From contig JAXMCI010000031.1 of NCBI GenBank assembly GCA_046349435.1, forward strand, positions 1 through 64,000: a stretch of DNA of 64,000 nucleotides, written 5' to 3'. The position numbers and the translations under genes are program-made. Shown one piece after another: positions 1 through 7,888 of this stretch (positions within the stretch are counted from its first letter, which is position 1; the number at the start of each line of letters is the position of its first letter). The notes under the pieces are model-generated. The model made no database searches and had not been told where the DNA came from. It saw nothing but the letters and a program-made list of their open reading frames with translations. The stretch comes from JAXMCI01 sp046349435. Its GTDB lineage: Bacteria; Pseudomonadota; Alphaproteobacteria; Dongiales; Dongiaceae.

Positions 1-853
1 CCGGCAGCAGCCGGGCGCGGCCGGAGAGCGCCGCCTCCAGCCGCGGCCGCGCCGCGCCGTTGCCGGCCACCACCAGCGCGACGCCGGCGGCGGCCAGCGG
101 GTCGGCGAGCTCGATCAGCGTCTCGACGCCCTGCTTCTCGCCGAGCGCCCCGGCATAGAGCGCCACCGGCGCATCGCCGAGGCCGAGCTCGGCGCGGTAG
201 GGGTTCGGGCCCTCCAGCGGCCGGATCTCGTTGCAGTCGACCCAGTTGCGGAACAGCACGCGGCGCTCCGCCGGCACGCCCTTGGCGGCCAGCCGCTCGA
301 TCATCGCCTCGGCGATCGTCGAGACCCGGTCGAAGCCGCGCAGCAGCGCCCGCTCGGCGCCGAAGGCGGTGCGCCGCAGGCCGCCGCCGCCGCCCACCAG
401 CCCGAGCGAGAAGGCGGCGTCGACCTCGAAATCCTGGATGTGCAGCCAGGCGCGCGCGCCGCCCAGCCGCGCGGCGAGCAGCGCGCCCGGCGCGCTGGCC
501 AGCGCCGGCGCGACGGTGAAGACGAGCTGCGGCCGCCAGGCAACCGCCTGGGCGAGCGCCACCGGCAGGCTGGCGGCGGCGAAGGAGGCGAGGTGCAGCA
601 GCCGCGTCGCGCCGGACGGACGCTGCGGCACGTAGAGCGGGCAGCGCACCACCCGCGCGCCGTCGCGCCGCTCGCGCCGCCACAGCCAGCCGCTGGAGCC
701 CTCGGCGACCCGCCAGGCGGGATAGTAGGGGGGCGCGGCGATCACCCGCACATCGTGGCCGCGGGCGGCCAGCCAGGCGACCATCTCGCCGGTGTACTTG
801 CCGATGCCGGTCGGCTCGGGCGCGTGGTTGAGGCCGTAGACCAGCAGCCGCAT
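1..853 (-). CDS. WcaI-like glycosyltransferase family 4 (C-terminus off the window)
   Basis: About 284 residues of a GT-B fold glycosyltransferase; the 3' end lies beyond the left edge of the window. The N-terminus reads MRLLVYGLNHAPEPTGIGKY and is followed by a Rossmann-type segment with WLAARGHDVRVIAAPPYYP, the pattern of the WcaI/colanic-acid type of GT4. A later VALYAGALGEKQGVETLIEL begins the nucleotide-sugar-binding half. It probably adds a sugar to a lipid-linked exopolysaccharide or O-antigen repeat unit at the inner face of the cytoplasmic membrane. The ATG shares one base with the stop of the methyltransferase upstream on the same strand (TGATG), so the two are cotranslated. Donor sugar cannot be read. 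Confidence 0.85.
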   Translation of the reverse strand, partial: MRLLVYGLNHAPEPTGIGKYTGEMVAWLAARGHDVRVIAAPPYYPAWRVAEGSSGWLWRRERRDGARVVRCPLYVPQRPSGATRLLHLASFAAASLPVALAQAVAWRPQLVFTVAPALASAPGALLAARLGGARAWLHIQDFEVDAAFSLGLVGGGGGLRRTAFGAERALLRGFDRVSTIAEAMIERLAAKGVPAERRVLFRNWVDCNEIRPLEGPNPYRAELGLGDAPVALYAGALGEKQGVETLIELADPLAAAGVALVVAGNGAARPRLEAALSGRARLLP

Positions 854-1791
854 CAGCGCCGCGCCGAGACCGAGATCAGGCAGTCGCCGCGGCCCAGCCG
901 GTTGCCGAGCCAGAGCAGCGGGAAGGCCAAGCCGCGGGCCACCGCCATCAGCCCGGCGACGAGCAGCGGGTTGCGCAACGCCCGGGTGGTCTCGCCGGGC
1001 CGCGCGAAGGCGAGCGCGATCAGGCTCTGCGCCACCCACAGCGCCGGGGTGATCTGGCGCTGCTCGCGGGTCTCGAAGCCCTGCTCGGCGAGCAGCGCCG
1101 CCAGCCGCGGCCCGGTGAAGTGGACGATGTGGAAGGGCACGTGCCAGTTGATCCAGGCGCCGCCGCAGAGCGCGCGCAGCCAGCTCCGCGCATTGGGGCA
1201 GCTGATCCACAGCTCGCCGCCCGGCCGCAGGATGCGGGCGATGTCGGCGAGCGCCGCCCTGGGGTCGAGGAAGTGCTCCAGCACGTTGGAGAGCACGACG
1301 ACGTCGTAGGGCTCGGCCGGGCGGAAGGCGGCGAGGTCGTCGCCGTAGACCGTGAAGCCGGCGGCGCGCGCCGCGGCGGCCGCCACCGGATTGGCCTCCA
1401 GCCCCTCGGCGTCGTGGCCGTTGGCCCGGTAGAAGGCGAGGCCGCGACCCTCGTTGCAGCCGACGTCGAGCAGCCGGCCGCGGCCGCGCCGGCCGTGGAA
1501 GGAGATGTCGCCGTCGAGCGCCAGCCACAGCCGGTAGAGCGCCGGCGCGTGCAGCAGCCGGCGCAGCCCGAGATAGGCCCGGCCGGTCGAGCCGGTGAAG
1601 TTGTAGTGCTCCTCGTAGAGCCGGATCAGCTCGGCCTGGCTCGGCCGCGGCAGGGTCTGCTCGAGACCGCAGCCCCGGCAGCGCGCGATGGCGAAGCGGC
1701 CGGGCACGCCGAAGCGGGTGTCGGTGACCTCGCGCACCACCGTCTCCAGCCCGCCGCCGCAGAGCACGCACCGCGCCTCGTCCACCGCCAC
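853..1791 (-). CDS. SAM-dependent class I methyltransferase with N-terminal zinc-ribbon-like cysteines
   Basis: About 312 residues. An N-terminal CVLCGG...CRGCG pair of CxxC knuckles precedes a class I methyltransferase domain with motif I LLDVGCNEGRG, acidic loop motif VLSNVLEHFLDP and the post-motif LRPGGELWISCPN. This layout (zinc-binding head plus Methyltransf_23-type domain) is common in polysaccharide and nucleotide-sugar clusters, where such enzymes methylate sugars. Frame is open upstream to 1917, but the conserved part begins at the cysteines; GTG at 1791 is the closest reasonable start, preceded by GGCGAG. The C-terminus carries hydrophobic stretches (VAGLMAVARGLAFPLLWLGN), perhaps membrane-associated. 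The substrate is unknown. Confidence 0.8.
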   Translation of the reverse strand: MAVDEARCVLCGGGLETVVREVTDTRFGVPGRFAIARCRGCGLEQTLPRPSQAELIRLYEEHYNFTGSTGRAYLGLRRLLHAPALYRLWLALDGDISFHGRRGRGRLLDVGCNEGRGLAFYRANGHDAEGLEANPVAAAAARAAGFTVYGDDLAAFRPAEPYDVVVLSNVLEHFLDPRAALADIARILRPGGELWISCPNARSWLRALCGGAWINWHVPFHIVHFTGPRLAALLAEQGFETREQRQITPALWVAQSLIALAFARPGETTRALRNPLLVAGLMAVARGLAFPLLWLGNRLGRGDCLISVSARR

Positions 1792-1958
1792 CTCGCCCGT
1801 CCGCCGCAAAGGCGCAAGTTCTAGCGGCTGCGGCCGCCGGGAAACAAGCGGGGCGGTGGCTCGGGCCGTGAAGGGACGGCTCAAGGCGGAGGCGCGGGGG
1901 CCGCCGAGGGTGTACATCGTTCGCGGTACGAAGCGATCGGGCTTGGCGAGGGCTGGCC

Positions 1959-2420
1959 ATGACGGCTGCCGAGGTGAGGCGGTTCAGCGGCGGGGATCTC
2001 GCCGGGATCGAGCGGCTGGTGTCCGCCGTCGCCCTGGAATGCTACGGCCATCTGCTGCCGGGCTATCGGTTCGACGCCGACGACAACTGGCCGGCCGCCT
2101 GGGTCGCCACTGCCGCCGGCGGCGAGATCGTCGGGGTCATGCTGACCGGGCGGGACTGGCTGGACGATCTCTGGATCGCGCGGCGCCATCGGCGGGCCGG
2201 GCTGGGCACCCGGCTGCTGCGGCTCGGCGAGGACGAGATCGCCGGGCGGGGTCACGCGGCGGCACGGTTGCGCGTGGTCGCCGAAAACACCGCCGCGCGG
2301 CGGTTCTATGCCCGGCATGGCTGGAGCGAGGACCGTCGCTATCCGCACGAGATCCACGGTTTCGAGATGGTCGAGATGGCCAAGCGCCTGGACCGGCAGC
2401 AAAGGAAGGGCAGCCCATGA
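1959..2420 (+). CDS. GNAT family N-acetyltransferase
   Basis: A 153-residue protein that is a single GNAT domain: acetyl-CoA binding motif A is visible as RRHRRAGLGTRLL (the R/QxxGxG/A loop), followed by the LRVVAENTAARRFYARHGW motif B typical of RimI-like members. It should transfer an acetyl group from acetyl-CoA to an amine or a protein N-terminus; the acceptor is not identifiable. The stop codon overlaps the ATG of the next reading frame by four bases (ATGA), so it was originally translationally coupled to the FAD oxidoreductase. Its last 70 bases are repeated 1169 bp downstream as part of a tandem duplication. Confidence 0.85.
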   Translation: MTAAEVRRFSGGDLAGIERLVSAVALECYGHLLPGYRFDADDNWPAAWVATAAGGEIVGVMLTGRDWLDDLWIARRHRRAGLGTRLLRLGEDEIAGRGHAAARLRVVAENTAARRFYARHGWSEDRRYPHEIHGFEMVEMAKRLDRQQRKGSP

Positions 2421-3519
2421 CCGAGCGGTTCGATGCGATCATCATCGGGGCGGGCGGGCAGGGCCGCCGCTGGCAGCGCAGCTGGCCGCGGCCGGGATGC
2501 GCACGGCGATCGTCGAGCGCAAGTGGTTCGGCGGCACCTGCGTCAGCACCGGCTGCATCCCGACCAAGACGCTGGTTGCCAGCGCCCGGGCGGCCTGGAT
2601 GGTCGGCCGGGCGGGCAGCTCGGCATCGCGGTGGACAGGCCGGTGCGCACCGACATGGCGCGGGTCAAGGCGCGCAAGGACGCCATCGTCGCCGGAGTCC
2701 GCGACGGCCTCGAGAGCTGGATGCGGTCGACCGGCGGCATCACCGTCCATCGCGGCCAGGCGCGCTTCGCGGAGACCGCGCGAGGTCAGGGTCGGCGACG
2801 CGGTGCTGACGGCGGAGAGGATCTTCATCAATGTCGGCGGGCGCCGCCGTGCCGGCGATGCCGGGCCTCGATACGGTGCCGTTCCTGACCAATTCCGGGA
2901 TCCTCGAGCTCGACCGGCTGCCCGAGCACCTGCTGGTGGTCGGCGGCAGCTATGTCGGGCTGGAGTTCGCCAGATCTGCCGCCGCTTCGGCAGCCGGGTC
3001 ACGGTGATCGAGATGGCCGACCGGCTGATCCGGCGCGAGGACGAGGACGTCTCGGCCGCCGTTCAGGCGATCCTCGAGGCCGAGGGCATCGCCGTCCGGC
3101 TCCATGCCGAATGCACGGCCCTGGAACGGCGCGGCGACAAGGTGGTGGCCAGGCTCGGCTGCGACGACGGGCCGCCCGAGGCGGTCGGCTCGCACCTGCT
3201 GCTCGCCGTCGGGCGCACGCCCAACACCGGCGATCTCGGGCTCGACAGGGCCGGCGTCGCGGTCGACGGCCGCGGCTACGTCACGGTCGACGACGAGCTG
3301 CGGACCTCGGCCGAGGGCATCTGGGCGCTCGGCGAGTGCAATGGCCGCGGCGCCTTCACCCACCTCGTACAACGACTACGAGATCGTCGCCGCCAACCTG
3401 CTCGACGGCGGCAGGCGGCGGGTCAGCGACCGAATCGCAGCTTACGGGCTCTACATCGACCCGCCGCTCGGCCGGGCCGGCCAGTCCGGGCGGAAGTGCA
3501 AGCTCCGTACCTGGGCGCT
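2417..3519 (+). pseudogene. Broken, 3'-truncated first copy of the FAD-dependent disulfide oxidoreductase
   Basis: Near-identical to the first 370 or so codons of the intact gene downstream, starting at the same ATG coupled to the GNAT stop. Comparison with the intact copy shows one-base losses near 2455-2470, 2618 and 2971, a one-base gain near 2771, two-base losses near 2845 and 3361, and a scrambled last 40 bases. The redox motif reads CVSTGC here instead of CVNTGC. The dimerisation domain is missing, because the sequence switches to a copy of the GNAT 3' end at about 3520. It cannot make a functional enzyme as written. Confidence 0.85.
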
Positions 3520-3589
3520 GATCCACGGTTTCGAGATGGTCGAGATGGCCAAGCAGCTGGACCGGCAGCACAGGAAGGGCAGCCCATGA
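3520..3589 (+). pseudogene. Remnant of the GNAT 3' end (duplication by-product)
   Basis: Seventy bases matching the last codons of the GNAT gene at 2351-2420 with three substitutions (AAGCAGCTGG for AAGCGCCTGG, and CACAGG for AAAGG-type changes). It ends in the same ATGA that starts the following oxidoreductase. It retains the ribosome-binding region (AGGAAGGGCAGCCC) that serves the intact gene, which explains how the second copy can still be translated after separation from the GNAT gene. Confidence 0.8.
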
Positions 3590-4965
3590 CCGAGCGGTTC
3601 GATGCGATCATCATCGGGGCGGGCCAGGCGGGGCCGCCGCTGGCGGCGCGGCTGGCCGCGGCCGGGATGCGCACGGCGATCGTCGAGCGCAAGTGGTTCG
3701 GCGGCACCTGCGTCAACACCGGCTGCATCCCGACCAAGACGCTGGTTGCCAGCGCCCGGGCGGCCTGGATGGTCGGCCGGGCGGGCGAGCTCGGCATCGC
3801 GGTGGACGGGCCGGTGCGCACCGACATGGCGCGGGTCAAGGCGCGCAAGGACGCCATCGTCGCCGAGTCCCGCGACGGCCTCGAGAGCTGGATGCGGTCG
3901 ACCGACGGCATCACCGTCCATCGCGGCCAGGCGCGCTTCGCGGGACCGCGCGAGGTCAGGGTCGGCGACGCGGTGCTGACGGCGGAGAGGATCTTCATCA
4001 ATGTCGGCGGGCGCGCCGCCGTGCCGGCGATGCCGGGCCTCGATACGGTGCCGTTCCTGACCAATTCCGGGATCCTCGAGCTCGACCGGCTGCCCGAGCA
4101 CCTGCTGGTGGTCGGCGGCAGCTATGTCGGGCTGGAGTTCGCCCAGATCTACCGCCGCTTCGGCAGCCGGGTGACCGTCATCGAGATGGCCGACCGGCTG
4201 ATCCGGCGCGAGGACGAGGACGTCTCGGCCGCCGTTCAGGCGATCCTCGAGGCGGAGGGCATCGCCGTCCGGCTCCATGCCGAATGCCTGGCCCTGGAAC
4301 GGCGCGGCGACAAGGTGGTGGCCAGGCTCGGCTGCGACGACGGGCCGCCCGAGGCGGTCGGCTCGCACCTGCTGCTCGCCGTCGGGCGCACGCCCAACAC
4401 CGGCGATCTCGGGCTCGACAGGGCCGGCGTCGCGGTCGACGGCCGCGGCTACGTCACGGTCGACGACGAGCTGCGGACCTCGGCCGAGGGCATCTGGGCG
4501 CTCGGCGAGTGCAATGGCCGCGGCGCCTTCACCCACACCTCGTACAACGACTACGAGATCGTCGCCGCCAACCTGCTCGACGGCGGCAAGCGGCGGGTCA
4601 GCGACCGCATCGCGGCCTACGGGCTCTACATCGACCCGCCGCTCGGCCGGGCCGGCCAGTCCGAGGCGGAGGTACGAAGCTCCGGCCGCAAGGCGCTGAT
4701 GGCCAAGTACGAGATGTCGGGCGTCGGGCGGGCGCGCGAGCGCGGCGAGACGCAAGGCTTCATGAAGCTGCTGGTCGATGCCGAGAGCGAGCGCATCCTC
4801 GGTGCCGCGCTGCTCGGCATCGAGGGCGACGAGGTCATGCAGGGCATCCTCGGGTTGATGTATGCCGGCGCCTCCTGGCGGGTGATGGAGCGCGCCATGT
4901 ACGTCCATCCGACCGTCTCGGAGTACCTGCCCTCCCTGGTCGGCAACCTGGAGCCGCTGGCATAG
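3586..4965 (+). CDS. FAD-containing pyridine nucleotide-disulfide oxidoreductase (mercuric reductase-like)
   Basis: Intact 459-residue flavoenzyme of the class I disulfide oxidoreductase family. N-terminal FAD motif DAIIIGAGQAGPPLAARLAAAG; redox-active pair in GGTCVNTGCIPTKTL (about residues 39-53); NAD(P)-binding VVGGSYVGLEFAQIY in the middle; second FAD segment IWALGECNGRGAFTHTSYND; C-terminal dimerisation domain ending YVHPTVSEYLPSLVGNL with the usual His-Pro of the active site. It lacks the N-terminal HMA domain and the C-terminal vicinal cysteines of true MerA, so mercury reduction is unlikely; it fits the group usually annotated as FAD-containing oxidoreductase. Translation probably starts from the duplicated GNAT tail. 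Substrate unknown. Confidence 0.88.
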   Translation: MTERFDAIIIGAGQAGPPLAARLAAAGMRTAIVERKWFGGTCVNTGCIPTKTLVASARAAWMVGRAGELGIAVDGPVRTDMARVKARKDAIVAESRDGLESWMRSTDGITVHRGQARFAGPREVRVGDAVLTAERIFINVGGRAAVPAMPGLDTVPFLTNSGILELDRLPEHLLVVGGSYVGLEFAQIYRRFGSRVTVIEMADRLIRREDEDVSAAVQAILEAEGIAVRLHAECLALERRGDKVVARLGCDDGPPEAVGSHLLLAVGRTPNTGDLGLDRAGVAVDGRGYVTVDDELRTSAEGIWALGECNGRGAFTHTSYNDYEIVAANLLDGGKRRVSDRIAAYGLYIDPPLGRAGQSEAEVRSSGRKALMAKYEMSGVGRARERGETQGFMKLLVDAESERILGAALLGIEGDEVMQGILGLMYAGASWRVMERAMYVHPTVSEYLPSLVGNLEPLA

Positions 4966-5035
4966 CAGGCGGAATGCGGGTATCGGCCTTGAAGCGGCCG
5001 GTTATTGGCCGTACATCATTGACGGGACACGAAGC

Positions 5036-5335
5036 ATGGCGAAAGCAGTGTCCAGATCTGCGCGGGGGCGCGCCAGGGCCGAACGGCTGGAGGCGCGCGT
5101 GACGGCAGAGCAGAAGGCCCTGATCGAGCGGGCGGCGGCGATGGAAGGCCGAACCGTGACCGATTTCGTGATCGCCAGCGTGCAGGATGCTGCCCGCAAG
5201 ACAATCGAGGACCATCAGCGCATCGACCTCGGCCTGCGAGACAGCGAGGCCTTCGTCGATGCGTTGCTGAATCCGAAGCCCGTCGATGAACGGCTGCGCG
5301 AAACCGTGCGCCGGTATCGCGAGGCGACCGCGTGA
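5036..5335 (+). CDS. DUF1778 (TacA-type) antitoxin without an adjacent toxin
   Basis: A 99-residue basic protein with the DUF1778 pattern: an N-terminal ribbon-helix-helix region (RLEARVTAEQKALIERAAA, then GRTVTDFVIASVQDAA) and a polar C-terminal arm (LRDSEAFVDALLNPKPVDERL) that in TacA antitoxins wraps the partner. These proteins normally repress their own operon and neutralise a GNAT toxin (TacT) that acetylates aminoacyl-tRNA, encoded immediately downstream. Here the frame beginning at the overlapping GTGAGG stops after 11 codons and no GNAT coding sequence follows before the convergent gene at 5433. It is therefore an orphan antitoxin or the relic of a lost pair. RHH assignment is by pattern, so moderately certain. 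Confidence 0.75.
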   Translation: MAKAVSRSARGRARAERLEARVTAEQKALIERAAAMEGRTVTDFVIASVQDAARKTIEDHQRIDLGLRDSEAFVDALLNPKPVDERLRETVRRYREATA

Positions 5336-5432
5336 GGGCTTCCTTTCCCTCCCGGAGCAGCCGTTGAAGCTCTTCCGGCCCATGAGCGGGCTGGCGAGGC
5401 TCTTCGCAGAATAAAGGGGGCAGTGAAGTGCC

Positions 5433-6605
5433 TCAAGGCCTCGTCCTGCCGATGATCGCCGTATAGGCGACCTCGAGCTGCTCGCCGACCGTGTCCCAGG
5501 AATAGCGGCGGGCGACCGACTCCCGGCCGGCCTCGCCCATGCGGCGGCGCAGATCGGGGTCGGCGAGCAGGCGGGCGATGGCGTCGGCGACCGCGCCGGC
5601 CTCGCAGGGGGTGACCAGGCCGGCGCCGTCGCCCTCGATCTCGCGCCAGATGTTGACCTGGTCGGAGATCACCACGGGCAGGCCGCAGGCCATCGCCTCG
5701 ACCACCGCGATGCCGAAATTCTCGCTGTAGGAGGGCAGCACGAAGAGGTCGGAATCGGCCAGCACCGCCAGCTTGTCCTCGCCCTGCAGCAGGCCGGTGA
5801 AGAGGGTGCGGTCGCGGATCCCCGCCTGGTCGACGAACGCCTCCGTTTCCTTGCGGAACCCGCCGTCGGGGCCGGCGATGACCAGGCGGGCCTCGCCGGC
5901 CCGCGGGCCGAGCCGGCCGAAGGCGTCGGCCAGCAGGTCGAGGCCCTTCTTGAAGTTGAGGCGGCCGAGGAACAGCACGATCGGCGCCTGGGCGAGCTCG
6001 GGGTGGCGCCCGCGGAAGCTGCCGCGCGGCGGCAGGCGGGCATAGTCGGACAGCTCCAGCCCGTTCGGCACGACGAAGCCCGGCGCGCCGTGCACGAACG
6101 GTGCGGCGAGCCGCATCTCGTCGGCTGCGGTGTAGTGGATCGCCGCGGCATGGGCCAGCATGCGGTCCTGGAACCAGCGCTCGACGATCGCCTTCTTGGC
6201 GCGGCGGCGGCGCTGGATGAAGGGGTCGAGCGTGCCGTGCGGGCGGACGATGTAGGGCACGCCGGCGCGCCGGCAGGCGGCCTCCGCCGCCCAGTCGTGG
6301 AAGAGGTAGAGCGAATGGACATGCACCAGGTCGAAGCCGCCGACATCGGCCATCAGCGCCCGGCGCAGCGGCCAGGAGGTCAGCCAGAAGCGCGGCGGCT
6401 GCAGCGGGAACCAGCGCATGGTCACGCCGTCGCGCCGCTGCGGCGCGCCGCCGGCCGGCACCGATCCCGGCTTCTGGCCGTAGTCGGTGGTGTAGAGCGC
6501 GACCTCGTGGCCGCGCCGGGCCACCGCGCGGGCCATCTCGAAGCAGGCCTTGGCCGGGCCGCCGCTGAACGGCGCCAGATCGCCGATGACGTGGAGGATT
6601 TTCAC
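5433..6605 (-). CDS. Glycosyltransferase family 4
   Basis: About 390 residues, GT-B fold. The N-terminal half starts KILHVIGDLAPFSGGPAKAC and contains the glycine-rich GGPAK acceptor loop; the C-terminal half has PIVLFLGRLNFKKGLDLLAD and the donor-binding EX7E motif in SENFGIAVVEAMACGLPVV. GTG at 6605 is preferred over the TTG three codons upstream because GGAGA lies nine bases ahead of it and KILHVIG is the usual first block. It faces the next glycosyltransferase divergently across a 190-base spacer, so both likely use promoters there. Role: transfer of an unidentified sugar in surface polysaccharide assembly, cytoplasmic. Confidence 0.87.
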   Translation of the reverse strand: MKILHVIGDLAPFSGGPAKACFEMARAVARRGHEVALYTTDYGQKPGSVPAGGAPQRRDGVTMRWFPLQPPRFWLTSWPLRRALMADVGGFDLVHVHSLYLFHDWAAEAACRRAGVPYIVRPHGTLDPFIQRRRRAKKAIVERWFQDRMLAHAAAIHYTAADEMRLAAPFVHGAPGFVVPNGLELSDYARLPPRGSFRGRHPELAQAPIVLFLGRLNFKKGLDLLADAFGRLGPRAGEARLVIAGPDGGFRKETEAFVDQAGIRDRTLFTGLLQGEDKLAVLADSDLFVLPSYSENFGIAVVEAMACGLPVVISDQVNIWREIEGDGAGLVTPCEAGAVADAIARLLADPDLRRRMGEAGRESVARRYSWDTVGEQLEVAYTAIIGRTRP

Positions 6606-6796
6606 CGCTAACAATCTCCCGCGGCCGGCCGGCAGTCGGCGCCGCCCGCCCGGACTAGCCGATCGGGCGCGTCACTGGGAAGCCCCATCGAGCAGCCCCC
6701 CAGAGCAGTGATGAGCACCGCAGCGGCCGAGCCGCCGATCCCCGCCGCCGCCGCCGGCCCCGGCGCGCCCCGCCCGCCGGCGCGGAGCCGCCGGGC

Positions 6797-7888
6797 ATGA
6801 GGATCCTGGCACTGATCCACGACGCCTTCGGCGGCCATGGCGGCATCGGCCGGTTCAACCGCGACCTGCTCGAGGCGCTGGCGGCGGCGCCGGCGGTGCA
6901 GCGGATCACCGCCCTGCCCCGGCTGATCCCCAACCCGGTCGGCACCGTGCCGGCCAAGATCGACTTCCGCCGCGACGGGCTCGGCGGCCTCGGCCGCTAC
7001 CTCGCGGCGGCGCTCCGCCAGGTCGCCGCCGGCGAGTACGACCTGGTGCTGTGCGGCCATCTCCGCCTGCTGCCGGTGGCCTGGCTGGCCGCCGTCCGGC
7101 GCCGCGTGCCGCTGGTGCTGGAGATCTACGGCATCGATGCCTGGCAGCCGCCGGAGAGGCCGCTGGCCGGCCGGCTGCTCGGCCGCGTCGACCGCGTGCT
7201 GTCGATCAGCCGGGCCACCACCGAGCGCTTCCTCGCCTGGGCCGGCCTGCCCGCCGCGGCGATGCTGGAGCTGCCCTGCTGCGTCGATCTCGGCGGCTTC
7301 GCCCCCGGCCCGCGCGACCCGGCGCTCGAGGCGCGCTACGGCCTCGCCGGCAAGCGGGTGATCATGACCTTCGGCCGGCTCGTCTCGCAGCAGCGCGCCA
7401 AGGGGATGGACGAGGTCATGGCGGTCATGCCCGAGCTGCTGCGCCGCCATGGCGACCTCGTCTACCTCATTGCCGGCGACGGGCCGGACCGGCCGCGGCT
7501 GGAGGCGCTGGCCCGCCGGCTCGGCATCGAGCGCCAGGTGATCTTCGCCGGCCGCATCGACGAGGCGGAGAAGGCGGCGCACTACCGGCTGGCCGACGTC
7601 TACGCCATGCCGAGCCGCGGCGAGGGCTTCGGCATCGTGCTGCTCGAGGCGATGGCGTCGGGCGTGCCGGCGATCGGCAGCGCCACGGACGGCGGCCGCG
7701 ACGCGCTGCGCGACGGCGCGCTCGGCGTGCTGGTCGATCCCGACGACCCCGCCGCGCTCGCCGCGGCGATCGAGCGGGCGCTGGCCCAGCCCAAGCGGGT
7801 GCCGCCCGGCCTCGAGGTCTATGCCGTGCCGGCCTTCCGGGCGCGCGTCGCCGGCCTGCTGCCGCAGCTGACGAGGCGGCGGGCATGA
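6797..7888 (+). CDS. Glycosyltransferase family 4
   Basis: A 363-residue GT-B glycosyltransferase. It opens with MRILALIHDAFGGHGGIGRF (acceptor-side glycine loop), continues with VLEIYGIDAW and VLSISRATTERF, and has the donor half from VIMTFGRLVSQQRAKGMDEV to GEGFGIVLLEAMASGVPAIG, which carries the EX7E retaining-enzyme motif. The stop overlaps the start of the next glycosyltransferase by four bases (ATGA). It heads a four-gene run of glycosyltransferases on the plus strand and is probably the first gene of that operon. Donor and linkage cannot be inferred. Confidence 0.88.
   Translation: MRILALIHDAFGGHGGIGRFNRDLLEALAAAPAVQRITALPRLIPNPVGTVPAKIDFRRDGLGGLGRYLAAALRQVAAGEYDLVLCGHLRLLPVAWLAAVRRRVPLVLEIYGIDAWQPPERPLAGRLLGRVDRVLSISRATTERFLAWAGLPAAAMLELPCCVDLGGFAPGPRDPALEARYGLAGKRVIMTFGRLVSQQRAKGMDEVMAVMPELLRRHGDLVYLIAGDGPDRPRLEALARRLGIERQVIFAGRIDEAEKAAHYRLADVYAMPSRGEGFGIVLLEAMASGVPAIGSATDGGRDALRDGALGVLVDPDDPAALAAAIERALAQPKRVPPGLEVYAVPAFRARVAGLLPQLTRRRA

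Larger units (their letters stand above)
2351..4700 (+). repeat. Direct tandem duplication, two units of about 1.17 kb
   Basis: Unit 1 (2351-3519) and unit 2 (3520 to about 4700) each begin with the GNAT 3' end (GATCCACGGTTTCGAGATGG) and run into the FAD oxidoreductase. Offset between units is 1169 bp at the left and 1178 bp at the right, because unit 1 has lost a net nine bases. The novel junction lies near 3515-3522, where oxidoreductase sequence (GCGCTGAT) runs directly into the GNAT tail (GATCCACGG); the shared GAT is a three-base microhomology. Unit 1 differs from unit 2 by roughly seven small indels plus scattered substitutions. Either a real recent duplication with decay of one copy, or an assembly duplication built from noisy reads. 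Confidence 0.85.

Noticed and set aside
2308..4965. A single 885-codon frame spanning both oxidoreductase copies as a fused protein
   Set aside because: It begins in the wrong frame of the GNAT gene and is produced by compensating indels in the broken first copy; motifs are out of frame for much of it.
3586..4965. Mercury resistance determinant (merA)
   Set aside because: The N-terminal metal-binding domain and the C-terminal vicinal cysteines are missing, and there are no merR, merT or merP genes beside it.
5336..5432. Possible GNAT toxin remnant after the TacA-like gene
   Set aside because: Only 11 codons are open from the overlapping GTG and no acetyl-CoA binding motif appears in any frame.
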